DNA of 64,000 nt. Source: Burkholderia ubonensis. GTDB taxonomy: Bacteria; Pseudomonadota; Gammaproteobacteria; Burkholderiales; Burkholderiaceae. The position numbers and the translations under genes were made by a program. Below are positions 56,889 to 64,000 of the stretch, in pieces (within the stretch, counting starts at the first letter, position 1; each line of letters opens with the position of its first letter). The stretch is taken from positions 310,001 to 374,000 of the forward strand of contig NZ_CADFEB010000005.1 of assembly GCF_902833085.1 (NCBI RefSeq), in the 5' to 3' direction. The notes below the pieces were generated by a model that saw only the letters and a list, made by a program, of their open reading frames with translations, was not told where the DNA came from and searched no databases.

Positions 56889-57437
56889 ATGACCGCCACG
56901 TCTACCCCGCCCGACGCCGCGCCGAACCGGCCCCGCGACGCGGAACCCACTGAAGACAACATTCGCGCGCTCGTCTACGCGTTCTACGACCGCGTGCGCG
57001 CCGATCCGCTGCTCGGGCCCGTGTTCGACGGCAAGCTGGCCGGCCGCTGGGACGAGCACCTGCCGAAGATGGTGACCTTCTGGTCGAGCCTCGTGCTCGG
57101 CACCAAGGGCTACCGCGGCAACGTGCAGCAGGCGCATCAGCCGCTCGACGGCCTCGAGCCCACGCATTTCAGCCGCTGGCTGGCGCTGTTCCTGAATACG
57201 GTCGAAGCACGCTACACGCCGCCCGCGGCGGTCCGCTTCATGGAGCCGGCGCTGCGGATCGCGCAAAGCCTGCAGTTGAGCCGCTTCGGCTGGGATTACC
57301 GGATTCCGCCCGAACAGCAGGCGCTGCTCGACGCGGTCGCACCGCGCCGTCGCGACGATCCGGATCACCTGCCGTCGCGCACGCGCGGCGAACCGTTCCC
57401 GGCGAAGATCATCGGGCGCGGTTCGTCAGAGGATTGA
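56889..57437 (+). CDS. Group III truncated haemoglobin
   Basis: 182 residues. The globin core runs from about 24 to 145: DNIRALVYAFYDRVRADPLLGPVF, WDEHLPKMVTFWSSLVLGTKGYRG and FSRWLALFLNTVEARY carry the pattern of 2-on-2 group III globins. The proximal His is likely in THFSRW. These bind O2, NO or redox ligands and are implicated in nitrosative stress. The ATG at 56889 leaves a short disordered leader. In-frame ATGs at 56760 and 56787 are possible. Divergent from the NsrR-like gene. Confidence 0.87.
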   Translation: MTATSTPPDAAPNRPRDAEPTEDNIRALVYAFYDRVRADPLLGPVFDGKLAGRWDEHLPKMVTFWSSLVLGTKGYRGNVQQAHQPLDGLEPTHFSRWLALFLNTVEARYTPPAAVRFMEPALRIAQSLQLSRFGWDYRIPPEQQALLDAVAPRRRDDPDHLPSRTRGEPFPAKIIGRGSSED

Positions 57438-57575
57438 GCCGCGCGGAGCAGTCGCGCGAAGCAGCCGCGCGACGCTTTGACGCAGGCTCCGTCCCGCCGC
57501 GACGCAACGACGCGGCCCCTGCGTGGCCCGCGCACAACGCCGGCGGCGCCCCTTGGTCCGTACCCTTGGCCGCGC

Positions 57576-58052
57576 TCAGCGCGGTGCGTTGCCCGATTCG
57601 ACGCCCCAGCGCGCGAGCGCGGCGTCGTCGGTGCTGCGGGCATCCACCCAGCGCTCGCCGTCGGGCGTCGTTTCCTTCTTCCAGAACGGCGCCTGGGTCT
57701 TCAGGTAGTCCATCACGAACTCGCACGACGCGAACGCGTCGCCGCGGTGCGCGGCGACCGTCGCGACCAGCACGATCTGGTCGAGCGGGTAAAGCTTGCC
57801 GACCCGGTGCACGATCGCGACGTCGATGCCCGGCCAGCGCCGGCACGCATCGGCGGCGATCTGCTCGAGCGCCTTCTCGGTCATCCCCGGATAGTGCTCG
57901 AGCTCCATCGCGGCAACCGAATCGCCGTCGTTCAGGTCGCGCACCGTGCCGACGAAGCAGGCGATCGCGCCAATCCGCGGATTGCGCGCGCGCAGCGCCG
58001 CCACCTCGGCATTCAGGTCGAAGTCGCCGGCCTGGACTCGCACCGTTGCCAT
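57576..58052 (-). CDS. moaE: Molybdopterin synthase catalytic subunit
   Basis: Large subunit of MPT synthase, which adds dithiolene sulfur to precursor Z. 158 residues. Signatures: GAIACFVGTVRD, ELEHYPGMTEKAL, IVHRVGKLYPLDQIVLVATVAAHRGDAF (in pieces) and the catalytic Lys region MDYLKTQAPFWKKE. Starts 9 bases after the moaD stop. Confidence 0.97.
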   Translation of the reverse strand: MATVRVQAGDFDLNAEVAALRARNPRIGAIACFVGTVRDLNDGDSVAAMELEHYPGMTEKALEQIAADACRRWPGIDVAIVHRVGKLYPLDQIVLVATVAAHRGDAFASCEFVMDYLKTQAPFWKKETTPDGERWVDARSTDDAALARWGVESGNAPR

Positions 58053-58061
58053 CGCGCCTCC

Positions 58062-58319
58062 TCAGCCGCCCGTGACCGGCGGAAAGAACGCGACCTCGCA
58101 GCCGTCGGTGATCCGCGTGCCGGCGTCGGTCATTTCGTGATTGCAGGCCATGCGCAGCGCGCGGCCTTCCGCGAGCGTGTCGGCCCACGCGCCGCCGCGC
58201 ATGCGCAGCCACGCGCGCACGTCGCCGACGGTCGTCACGCCGTCCGGCACGTCGGCCTGCTCGTCCGAAACGCCCAGCGCCTCGCGGACGCTCGCAAAAA
58301 ATTTCAGTTGAATCTTCAT
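58062..58319 (-). CDS. moaD: Molybdopterin synthase sulfur carrier subunit
   Basis: 85-residue ubiquitin-like protein ending in the required Gly-Gly (FFPPVTGG), which is thiocarboxylated to donate sulfur to MoaE. The ATG at 58319 gives the family start MKIQLKFFASVRE. Upstream residues in the open frame are not family-like. Lies between moeA and moaE. Confidence 0.95.
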   Translation of the reverse strand: MKIQLKFFASVREALGVSDEQADVPDGVTTVGDVRAWLRMRGGAWADTLAEGRALRMACNHEMTDAGTRITDGCEVAFFPPVTGG

Positions 58320-58338
58320 GTCGAAAGGCTCTGCCCCG

Positions 58339-59586
58339 TCAGGACAGCAGTTCGGAAAACGGCAGGAAGCGGACGGTCTCGCCCGCGCTGATCGCATGGT
58401 GCGGCGGATTGTCGATCAGGCCGTCGCCCCACACCGTCGACGTCAGCACCGCCGAGCTCTGGTTCGGGAACAGGTCGAGGCCGCCCGCCGAATTGATGCG
58501 CGCGCGCAGGAACTCGTTGCGCCGGTCGGACTTGCCCTGCGTGAAGTCGGCGCGCAGCGACAGCGCCCTCGGCGCGACGTCGCGCACGCCGGACAGGCGC
58601 AGCAGGAACGGCCGGACGAACAGCAGGAACGTGACGAAGCTCGACACCGGATTGCCGGGCAGCCCGATGAAATGCGCGTCGGGCCGGCTGTCGCCGCGCC
58701 GGATCGCGCCGAACGCGAGCGGCTTGCCGGGCTTCATCGCGATCTGCCACAGCGCGAGCCGGCCTTCGGCTTCGACCGCGGGCTTCACGTGGTCCTCGTC
58801 GCCCACCGACACGCCGCCGCTCGTGAGGATCACGTCGTGGTCGCGCGCGGCCTCGCGCAGCGTATCGCGGGTCGCGGCGAGCGAATCGGGCACGATCCCG
58901 TAATCGGTCACGTGGCAGCCGAGCCGCTCCAGCAGCCCGCGCAGCGTGAAGCGGTTCGAGTTATAGATCGCACCCGGCTTGAGCGGCTCGCCGGGCATCG
59001 TCAGCTCGTCGCCGGTGAAAAACACCGCGACCTTGATCCGCCGCGCGACCGACAGCTGCGCGCAGCCGACCGACGCGGCGAGGCCCAGCGCCTGCGGCGT
59101 CAGCCGGGTGCCGGCGGGCAGGATCACCGCGCCGCACCGGATGTCGGAGCCTTGCGCGGTGATCCATTCGCCGGCCTTCGGCGTATGCAGGATTTCGACC
59201 GCGTCGCCGTCGGCTTCGGTCTGCTCCTGCATCACGACAGCGTCGGCGCCGGGCGGCACCGTCGCGCCGGTGAAGATGCGCGCCGCGGTGCCGGCCGCGA
59301 GGGGGGCTGCCGGATGGCCGGCGGGAATGCGCTGCGACACCGGCAGGCGTCGCTCGCCGTGCAAAAGGTCGGCAACGCGCACCGCATAGCCGTCCATCGC
59401 GCTGGTGTGCATCGGCGGCACGTCGAGCGGCGACTCGACGTCGGCGGCCAGCACGCGCCCGAGCGCGTCGAGGGTGGCGACGGATTCGGCGCCGGCCAGC
59501 GGCGTTGCGGCATCGAGCAGCGCGCCGAGCGCCTCGGCGGTCGACAGCATCGGCGCGCGCGGCGCCGCGGGATTCGGATTCGACAT
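58339..59586 (-). CDS. moeA: Molybdopterin molybdenumtransferase
   Basis: Inserts molybdate into adenylylated molybdopterin. 415 residues. N-terminal domain with DVPPMHTSAMDGYAVR, the central MoCF domain with FFTGDELTMPGEPLKPGAIYNSN and ILTSGGVSVGDEDHV (in pieces), IGLPGNPVSSFVTFLLF and a C-terminal beta domain. The ATG at 59586 is preferred. An ATG-like start at 59622 would add 12 residues. First gene of the moeA-moaD-moaE set. Confidence 0.96.
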   Translation of the reverse strand: MSNPNPAAPRAPMLSTAEALGALLDAATPLAGAESVATLDALGRVLAADVESPLDVPPMHTSAMDGYAVRVADLLHGERRLPVSQRIPAGHPAAPLAAGTAARIFTGATVPPGADAVVMQEQTEADGDAVEILHTPKAGEWITAQGSDIRCGAVILPAGTRLTPQALGLAASVGCAQLSVARRIKVAVFFTGDELTMPGEPLKPGAIYNSNRFTLRGLLERLGCHVTDYGIVPDSLAATRDTLREAARDHDVILTSGGVSVGDEDHVKPAVEAEGRLALWQIAMKPGKPLAFGAIRRGDSRPDAHFIGLPGNPVSSFVTFLLFVRPFLLRLSGVRDVAPRALSLRADFTQGKSDRRNEFLRARINSAGGLDLFPNQSSAVLTSTVWGDGLIDNPPHHAISAGETVRFLPFSELLS

Positions 59587-59792
59587 CGATTGAATCGGTG
59601 AGCGTGGAAAGCAATACGTCATTGTAGCGACGACGCCGCGCGGACGTGCGATATGGCGGGCATGCGGAGGCGGTTATCGGCGGCGAACGGGCACCGGCTT
59701 CGGCAACGGGCCGGCCCGGCCGCCAGGTGTACGGCATATCCCGCCTCGCGGCCGACCGGACGCCGCGCCGCCGGACAGAACACCAAACGGAA

Positions 59793-59836
59793 ACGGCCGG
59801 GAAACCGATCCGTCACCGAATCGGCTTCCCGGCCGT
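59793..59836 (-). terminator. Terminator/long hairpin downstream of thrC
   Basis: Arms at 59793-59809 and 59820-59836 pair over 16 of 17 positions (one A-C mismatch), core CGGCCGGGAA / TTCCCGGCCG. It lies just after the thrC stop. The minus-strand trailer is only moderately U-rich, so strength is uncertain. Confidence 0.65.
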
Positions 59837-59869
59837 CGGGCCGCGCCGGGCTCACCGCCCGGCGGCGGA

Positions 59870-61321
59870 TCACGCTTCCGTATGCGCGGCGATGAAGGCC
59901 TTGACCTGCTGCGCGTCGGCCTGCACGACCTCGAAGCGCTGCGGCAGCGCCTCCAGCCCGTCGAACGCGGCCGGCCGCTCCGGCTCGCGGTCGAGCGCTT
60001 CGCGGATCGTCTCGCCGAACTTGATCGGCTGCGCGGTTTCCAGCACCACCATCGGCACGCCCGCCTCCAGATGCTCGCGCGCGACCTTGACGCCGTCGGC
60101 CGTATGGGTGTCGATCGTCGTGCCGTAGCGCGAGAACACGTCGCGGATCGTCGCGAGACGGTCCGCATGGCTGCTGCGGCCCGACACGAAACCGAACTGC
60201 GCGACGCGTGCGAAATCGCCGCTCGCGGCCAGATCGAAGCCGCCCTTCTCCTCGACGTCGCGGAACAGCTGCATCACGCGCGCCGGATCGCGGCCGAGCA
60301 GGTCGAACACGAAGCGCTCGAAGTTCGACGCCTTCGAGATGTCCATGCTCGGGCTGCTCGTGTGATACGTGTTTTCCGCGCTGCGCACGCGGTACGCGCC
60401 GGTGCGGAAGAACTCGTCGAGCACGTCGTTCTCGTTGGTCGCGACGACGAGCTTCGCGATCGGCAGCCCCATCATCCGCGCGATGTGGCCCGCGCAGACG
60501 TTGCCGAAGTTGCCCGACGGCACCGTGAACGACACGCGCTCGTCGTTGCTCTTCGTCGCGGCGAAATAGCCCTTGAAGTAGTAGACGACCTGCGCGACGA
60601 CGCGCGCCCAGTTGATCGAGTTGACCGTGCCGATCTTGTGCTGCGCCTTGAACGCGTGATCGTTCGACACGGCCTTCACGATGTCCTGGCAGTCGTCGAA
60701 CACGCCTTCGACCGCGAGGTTGAAGATGTTCGGGTCCTGCAGGCTGAACATCTGGGCCGTCTGGAACGCGCTCATTTTCTTGTGCGGCGACAGCATGAAC
60801 ACGCGCACGCCGGCCTTGCCGCGCATCGCGTACTCGGCCGCGCTGCCGGTATCGCCCGACGTCGCGCCGAGGATGTTCAGCGCCTGGCCGTGCTTCGCGA
60901 GCGTGTACTCGAACAGGTTGCCGAGCAGCTGCATCGCCATGTCCTTGAACGCGAGCGTCGGGCCGTTCGACAGCTCGAGCAGCGAGATCGGCGCGCCGCC
61001 TTCGGCGCCGAGCGTCCTGAGCGGCGTGATGTCGGCCGCGTTCTCGCCGTGACGCGTGTTGCGGTAGACGTCGGCCGTATACGTGCGGCGCGTGATCGCG
61101 CGCAGGTCGTCGGCCGGAATGTCGTCGCTGAACTTCGACAGGATCTCGAACGCGAGATCCGCGTACGGCAGCGAGCGCCAGCGGGCGAGCTCGTCGGCCG
61201 AGACCTGCGGATACTCGGCCGGCAGGTAGAGCCCGCCGTCCTTCGCGAGGCCGCCGAGCAGGATGTCGGAGAACGTGTGGCGCTCGCCGATGCCGGCGCC
61301 GCGCGTGGAGATGTAGTTCAT
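59870..61321 (-). CDS. thrC: Threonine synthase
   Basis: PLP enzyme converting O-phosphohomoserine to threonine. 483 residues. Class II long form, N-terminus MNYISTRGAG. The PLP-Lys motif SNGPTLAFKDMAMQLLG and the phosphate loop GATSGDTGSAAE are intact. It begins 14 bases after the hom stop, forming an operon. Confidence 0.98.
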   Translation of the reverse strand: MNYISTRGAGIGERHTFSDILLGGLAKDGGLYLPAEYPQVSADELARWRSLPYADLAFEILSKFSDDIPADDLRAITRRTYTADVYRNTRHGENAADITPLRTLGAEGGAPISLLELSNGPTLAFKDMAMQLLGNLFEYTLAKHGQALNILGATSGDTGSAAEYAMRGKAGVRVFMLSPHKKMSAFQTAQMFSLQDPNIFNLAVEGVFDDCQDIVKAVSNDHAFKAQHKIGTVNSINWARVVAQVVYYFKGYFAATKSNDERVSFTVPSGNFGNVCAGHIARMMGLPIAKLVVATNENDVLDEFFRTGAYRVRSAENTYHTSSPSMDISKASNFERFVFDLLGRDPARVMQLFRDVEEKGGFDLAASGDFARVAQFGFVSGRSSHADRLATIRDVFSRYGTTIDTHTADGVKVAREHLEAGVPMVVLETAQPIKFGETIREALDREPERPAAFDGLEALPQRFEVVQADAQQVKAFIAAHTEA

Positions 61322-61335
61322 GTCGCCCTCGACCC

Positions 61336-62664
61336 TCAGTTCAGCGCTTCCATGCGCAGCTTCGTCACCTTCGACACGACCGTCGCGAGATCCTCGATCC
61401 GCGCGATCGCCGCGTTGACGTTCTTTTCGACCGTCACGTGCGTGATCAGGATGATGTCGGTCTCGCCGTTCGCGTCGTCGACCTGCTCCGACTCCTTCTG
61501 CAGCAGCGCGTCGATCGAGATGCCCGAATCGGCGAGGATGCGCGTGATGTCCGCGAGCACGCCGGTCTGGTCGGCGACGCGCAGGCGCAGGTAGTAGCCG
61601 CTCGTCACTTCGTCGATCGGCAGGATCGGCGTGTTCGACAGGCTGTCCGGCTGGAACGCGAGATGCGGCACGCGATGCTCGGGGTCGGCCGTGTGCAGGC
61701 GCGTGACGTCGACGAGATCCGCGACGACCGCCGACGCGGTCGGCTCCGCGCCCGCGCCCTTGCCGTAGTACAGCGTCGTGCCGACCGCGTCGCCGTGCAC
61801 GACGACCGCGTTCATCGCGCCCTCGACGTTCGCGAGCAGGCGCTTCTCGGGAATCAGCGTCGGGTGCACGCGCAGCTCGATGCCGTTTTCGGCGCGGCGC
61901 GTGATGCCGAGCAGCTTGATCCGGTAGCCGAGCTCTTCCGCGTAGCGGATGTCGGTCGCGTCGAGCTTGCTGATGCCTTCGACGTACGCGCGGTCGAACT
62001 GCACCGGCACGCCGAACGCGATCGCGCTCATGATCGTCGCCTTGTGCGCGGCGTCGACGCCTTCGATGTCGAAGGTCGGGTCGGCTTCCGCGTAGCCGAG
62101 CTCCTGCGCGGCCTTCAGCGCGGTCGCGAAGTCGAGGCCGCGGTCGCGCATTTCCGACAGGATGTAGTTGGTCGTGCCGTTGATGATGCCGGCGATGTAC
62201 TGGATCCGGTTCGCGGTCAGGCCTTCGCGCAGCGCCTTGATGATCGGGATGCCGCCCGCGACGGCCGCCTCGAACGCGACCATCACGCCCTTCTCGCGCG
62301 CCGCCTCGAAGATCTCGGTGCCGTGCACCGCGAGGAGCGCCTTGTTCGCGGTCACGACGTGCTTGCCGTTCGCGATCGCGCGCAGCACGAGCTCGCGCGC
62401 GACGCCGGTGCCGCCGATCATCTCGGCGATGATCGCGATCGACGGATCGTCGACGACCGCGTTGAAGTCATCGGTGATCTGCGCGCTGCCGGCGTCGCCG
62501 GCAAGCGCGGCCTGGGCCTTGGCCGGGTTGCGCACCGCGATGCGGACCACCTCGATGCCGCGCCCCGCGCGTCGCTTGATTTCTTCCTGGTTGCGGCGCA
62601 GCACCTTGAAGGTGCCGCTGCCTACCGTGCCGAAGCCCAACAGGCCAACTTTGATCGGTTCCAT
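61336..62664 (-). CDS. hom: Homoserine dehydrogenase
   Basis: Reduces aspartate semialdehyde to homoserine, branch point of Thr/Met synthesis. 442 residues, monofunctional. NAD(P) site VGLLGFGTVGSGTFKVL, catalytic domain GINGTTNYILSEM-like (GIINGTTNYILSEM) and the DPTFDIEGVDAAHKATIM segment. A C-terminal ACT domain (about 350-442) probably gives threonine feedback. Followed by thrC, preceded by an aminotransferase. Confidence 0.98.
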   Translation of the reverse strand: MEPIKVGLLGFGTVGSGTFKVLRRNQEEIKRRAGRGIEVVRIAVRNPAKAQAALAGDAGSAQITDDFNAVVDDPSIAIIAEMIGGTGVARELVLRAIANGKHVVTANKALLAVHGTEIFEAAREKGVMVAFEAAVAGGIPIIKALREGLTANRIQYIAGIINGTTNYILSEMRDRGLDFATALKAAQELGYAEADPTFDIEGVDAAHKATIMSAIAFGVPVQFDRAYVEGISKLDATDIRYAEELGYRIKLLGITRRAENGIELRVHPTLIPEKRLLANVEGAMNAVVVHGDAVGTTLYYGKGAGAEPTASAVVADLVDVTRLHTADPEHRVPHLAFQPDSLSNTPILPIDEVTSGYYLRLRVADQTGVLADITRILADSGISIDALLQKESEQVDDANGETDIILITHVTVEKNVNAAIARIEDLATVVSKVTKLRMEALN

Positions 62665-62718
62665 GCTGCGTGTGATCGTGAGTAAAAGTTAAAAACGGAT
62701 GGCGCGGTGTCGCCCGGC

Positions 62719-63957
62719 TCAGACCGAATGACGCTTGCGATAGCCGTCGAGGAAACGCGCGATCCGGTTGATCGAATCGGTCAGGTCGTCGAGATTCGGC
62801 AGGAACACGACGCGGAAGTGATCCGGCGTCGGCCAGTTGAAGCCGGTGCCCTGCACGAGCAGTACGCGCTCCTCGAGCAGCAGGTCGAGAATGAACTGCT
62901 GGTCGTTCTGGATCGGATAGAGCTTCGGGTCGAGCCGCGGGAACATGTAGAGCGCGGCCTGCGGCTTCACGCAGGTCACGCCCGGAATCGACGTGAGCAT
63001 GTCGTACGCAAGCTCGCGCTGCTTGTAGAGACGCCCCGACGGCACGATCAGCTCGTTGATGCTCTGGTAGCCGCCGAGCGCCGTCTGGATCGCGAACTGC
63101 CCCGGCACGTTCGCGCACAACCGCATCGACGACAGGATGCCGAGCCCCTCGAGATAGTCCTTCGCGCGCCGGCGGTTGTCCCCGCCCAGGCCCGACACGG
63201 CCATCCAGCCCGCGCGGTAGCCGCACGAGCGGTAGCTCTTCGACAGGCTGTTGAACGTGACGGTGATCACGTCCTCCGACAGCGCGCCCATCGCCGTGTG
63301 CTCGCGGCCGTCGTAGACGATCTTGTCGTAGACCTCGTCGGCGAACACGATCAGCCCGTGCTGGCGCGCGATCGCGAGCAGTTCGAGCAGCAATTCGTCC
63401 GAATAAAGCGCGCCCGTCGGGTTGTTCGGGTTGATCACGACGATCGCCTTCGTATTCGGCGTGATCTTGCGGCGGATGTCGTCGAGATCGGGCATCCAGT
63501 CGTTCTGCTCGTCGCAGACGTAGTGGACCGGCGTGCCGCCCGACAGGCTGACCGCGGCCGTCCACAGCGGGTAGTCGGGCGCCGGCAGCAGCACCTCGTC
63601 GCCGTCGTTCAGCAGCGCCTGGGTCGCCATCACGATCAGCTCGGATGCGCCGTTGCCGATGTAGACGTCGTCGAGGCCGACCCCGACCACGCCCTTTTCC
63701 TGCGTGTAGTGCATCACCGCCTTGCGCGCCGAGAACACGCCCTTCGAGTCCGAATATCCCGACGACGTCGGCAGGTTGCGGATCATGTCCTGGATGATCT
63801 CGTCCGGCGCGTCGAAACCGAACGGCGCAAGGTTGCCGATGTTCAGCTTGATGATGCGGTGGCCTTCTTCCTCGAGGCGCTTCGCGTGCTCGAGCACCGG
63901 GCCACGGATGTCGTAGCAGACGTTGAGCAGCTTGTTCGATTTCTGGATCGGTTTCAC
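62719..63957 (-). CDS. Class I/II aminotransferase, AlaA-like alanine/glutamate-pyruvate type
   Basis: 412-residue PLP fold-type I aminotransferase. PLP-Lys motif FNSLSKSYRSCGYRAGWM, cofactor-binding NPNNPTGALYS and VFADEVYDKIVYD, and the N-terminal NKLLNVCYDIRGPVLEHAKRL. It matches AlaA/AlaC-type enzymes that make alanine from pyruvate and glutamate. The start is a GTG at 63957; the frame stays open to the right edge but the family start fits here. Precedes hom by 54 bases. Confidence 0.93.
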   Translation of the reverse strand: MKPIQKSNKLLNVCYDIRGPVLEHAKRLEEEGHRIIKLNIGNLAPFGFDAPDEIIQDMIRNLPTSSGYSDSKGVFSARKAVMHYTQEKGVVGVGLDDVYIGNGASELIVMATQALLNDGDEVLLPAPDYPLWTAAVSLSGGTPVHYVCDEQNDWMPDLDDIRRKITPNTKAIVVINPNNPTGALYSDELLLELLAIARQHGLIVFADEVYDKIVYDGREHTAMGALSEDVITVTFNSLSKSYRSCGYRAGWMAVSGLGGDNRRRAKDYLEGLGILSSMRLCANVPGQFAIQTALGGYQSINELIVPSGRLYKQRELAYDMLTSIPGVTCVKPQAALYMFPRLDPKLYPIQNDQQFILDLLLEERVLLVQGTGFNWPTPDHFRVVFLPNLDDLTDSINRIARFLDGYRKRHSV

Positions 63958-64000
63958 GACGACACGGTTCCTGGATAATGCCTGGCGGCCTGGGGACGGG

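Overview
The window is ordinary core chromosome of a GC-rich betaproteobacterium. Protein content and gene order point to Burkholderia, probably the B. cepacia complex, chromosome 1: PHA synthase, the ndk-rlmN-rodZ-ispG-hisS-bamB-der-hfq-hflXKC-hisZ-purA run, dnaX-ybaB-recR, surE-pcm-nlpD-rpoS, and thrC/hom. I found no insertion sequence, prophage, integrase, CRISPR array, tRNA or rRNA. The only RNA gene recognised is the 4.5S signal recognition particle RNA.

Layout. 1-7.8 kb: 5' part of phaC, pgeF-rluD, divergent bamD, a DinG/YoaA-type helicase, a small YdcH protein and a periplasmic coiled-coil protein. 8-12.3 kb: tex and kup, converging on a terminator. 12.5-29.1 kb: sixteen minus-strand genes read ndk > rlmN > rodZ > ispG > hisS > yfgM > bamB > der > hfq > hflX > hflK > hflC > DUF2065 > hisZ > purA > phosphoribosyltransferase. 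They cover nucleotide supply, rRNA/tRNA modification, cell shape, outer-membrane assembly, ribosome assembly and protease control. Hairpins and promoter-like sites at bamB/der, upstream of hfq and at hisZ/purA suggest several sub-operons. 29.2-32.5 kb: a BAX-inhibitor-like membrane protein, rlmD and an endonuclease/exonuclease/phosphatase-fold enzyme. 32.5-41.8 kb: dnaX > ybaB > recR > CoA-transferase > surE > pcm > nlpD > rpoS > 3'-5' exonuclease, all minus. 41.9-44.3 kb: ffs, trxA and rho. 44.3-51.1 kb: a MerR-MFS pair, mtfA, type-B L31, an ArnT-like glycosyltransferase and a MATE pump. 51.1-57.4 kb: a second MerR with a carboxymuconolactone-decarboxylase-like enzyme, a secreted helix-hairpin-helix protein with a histone-H1-like tail, yidB, clpB, and an NsrR-like regulator divergent from a group III truncated haemoglobin. 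57.5-64 kb: molybdopterin genes (moeA-moaD-moaE) and threonine/alanine metabolism (aminotransferase-hom-thrC).

No convincing undescribed multi-gene system is present. The better leads are regulatory or architectural. Two MerR-type operators have the diagnostic 19-bp -35/-10 spacing. A near-perfect heat-shock promoter precedes clpB. Perfect inverted repeats lie in the leaders of rho, hfq, der and purA. Lineage-style tails occur on Pcm, RluD, RpoS and the helix-hairpin-helix protein. Two genes of unknown role (7.1-7.8 kb and 52.2-52.8 kb) deserve follow-up.
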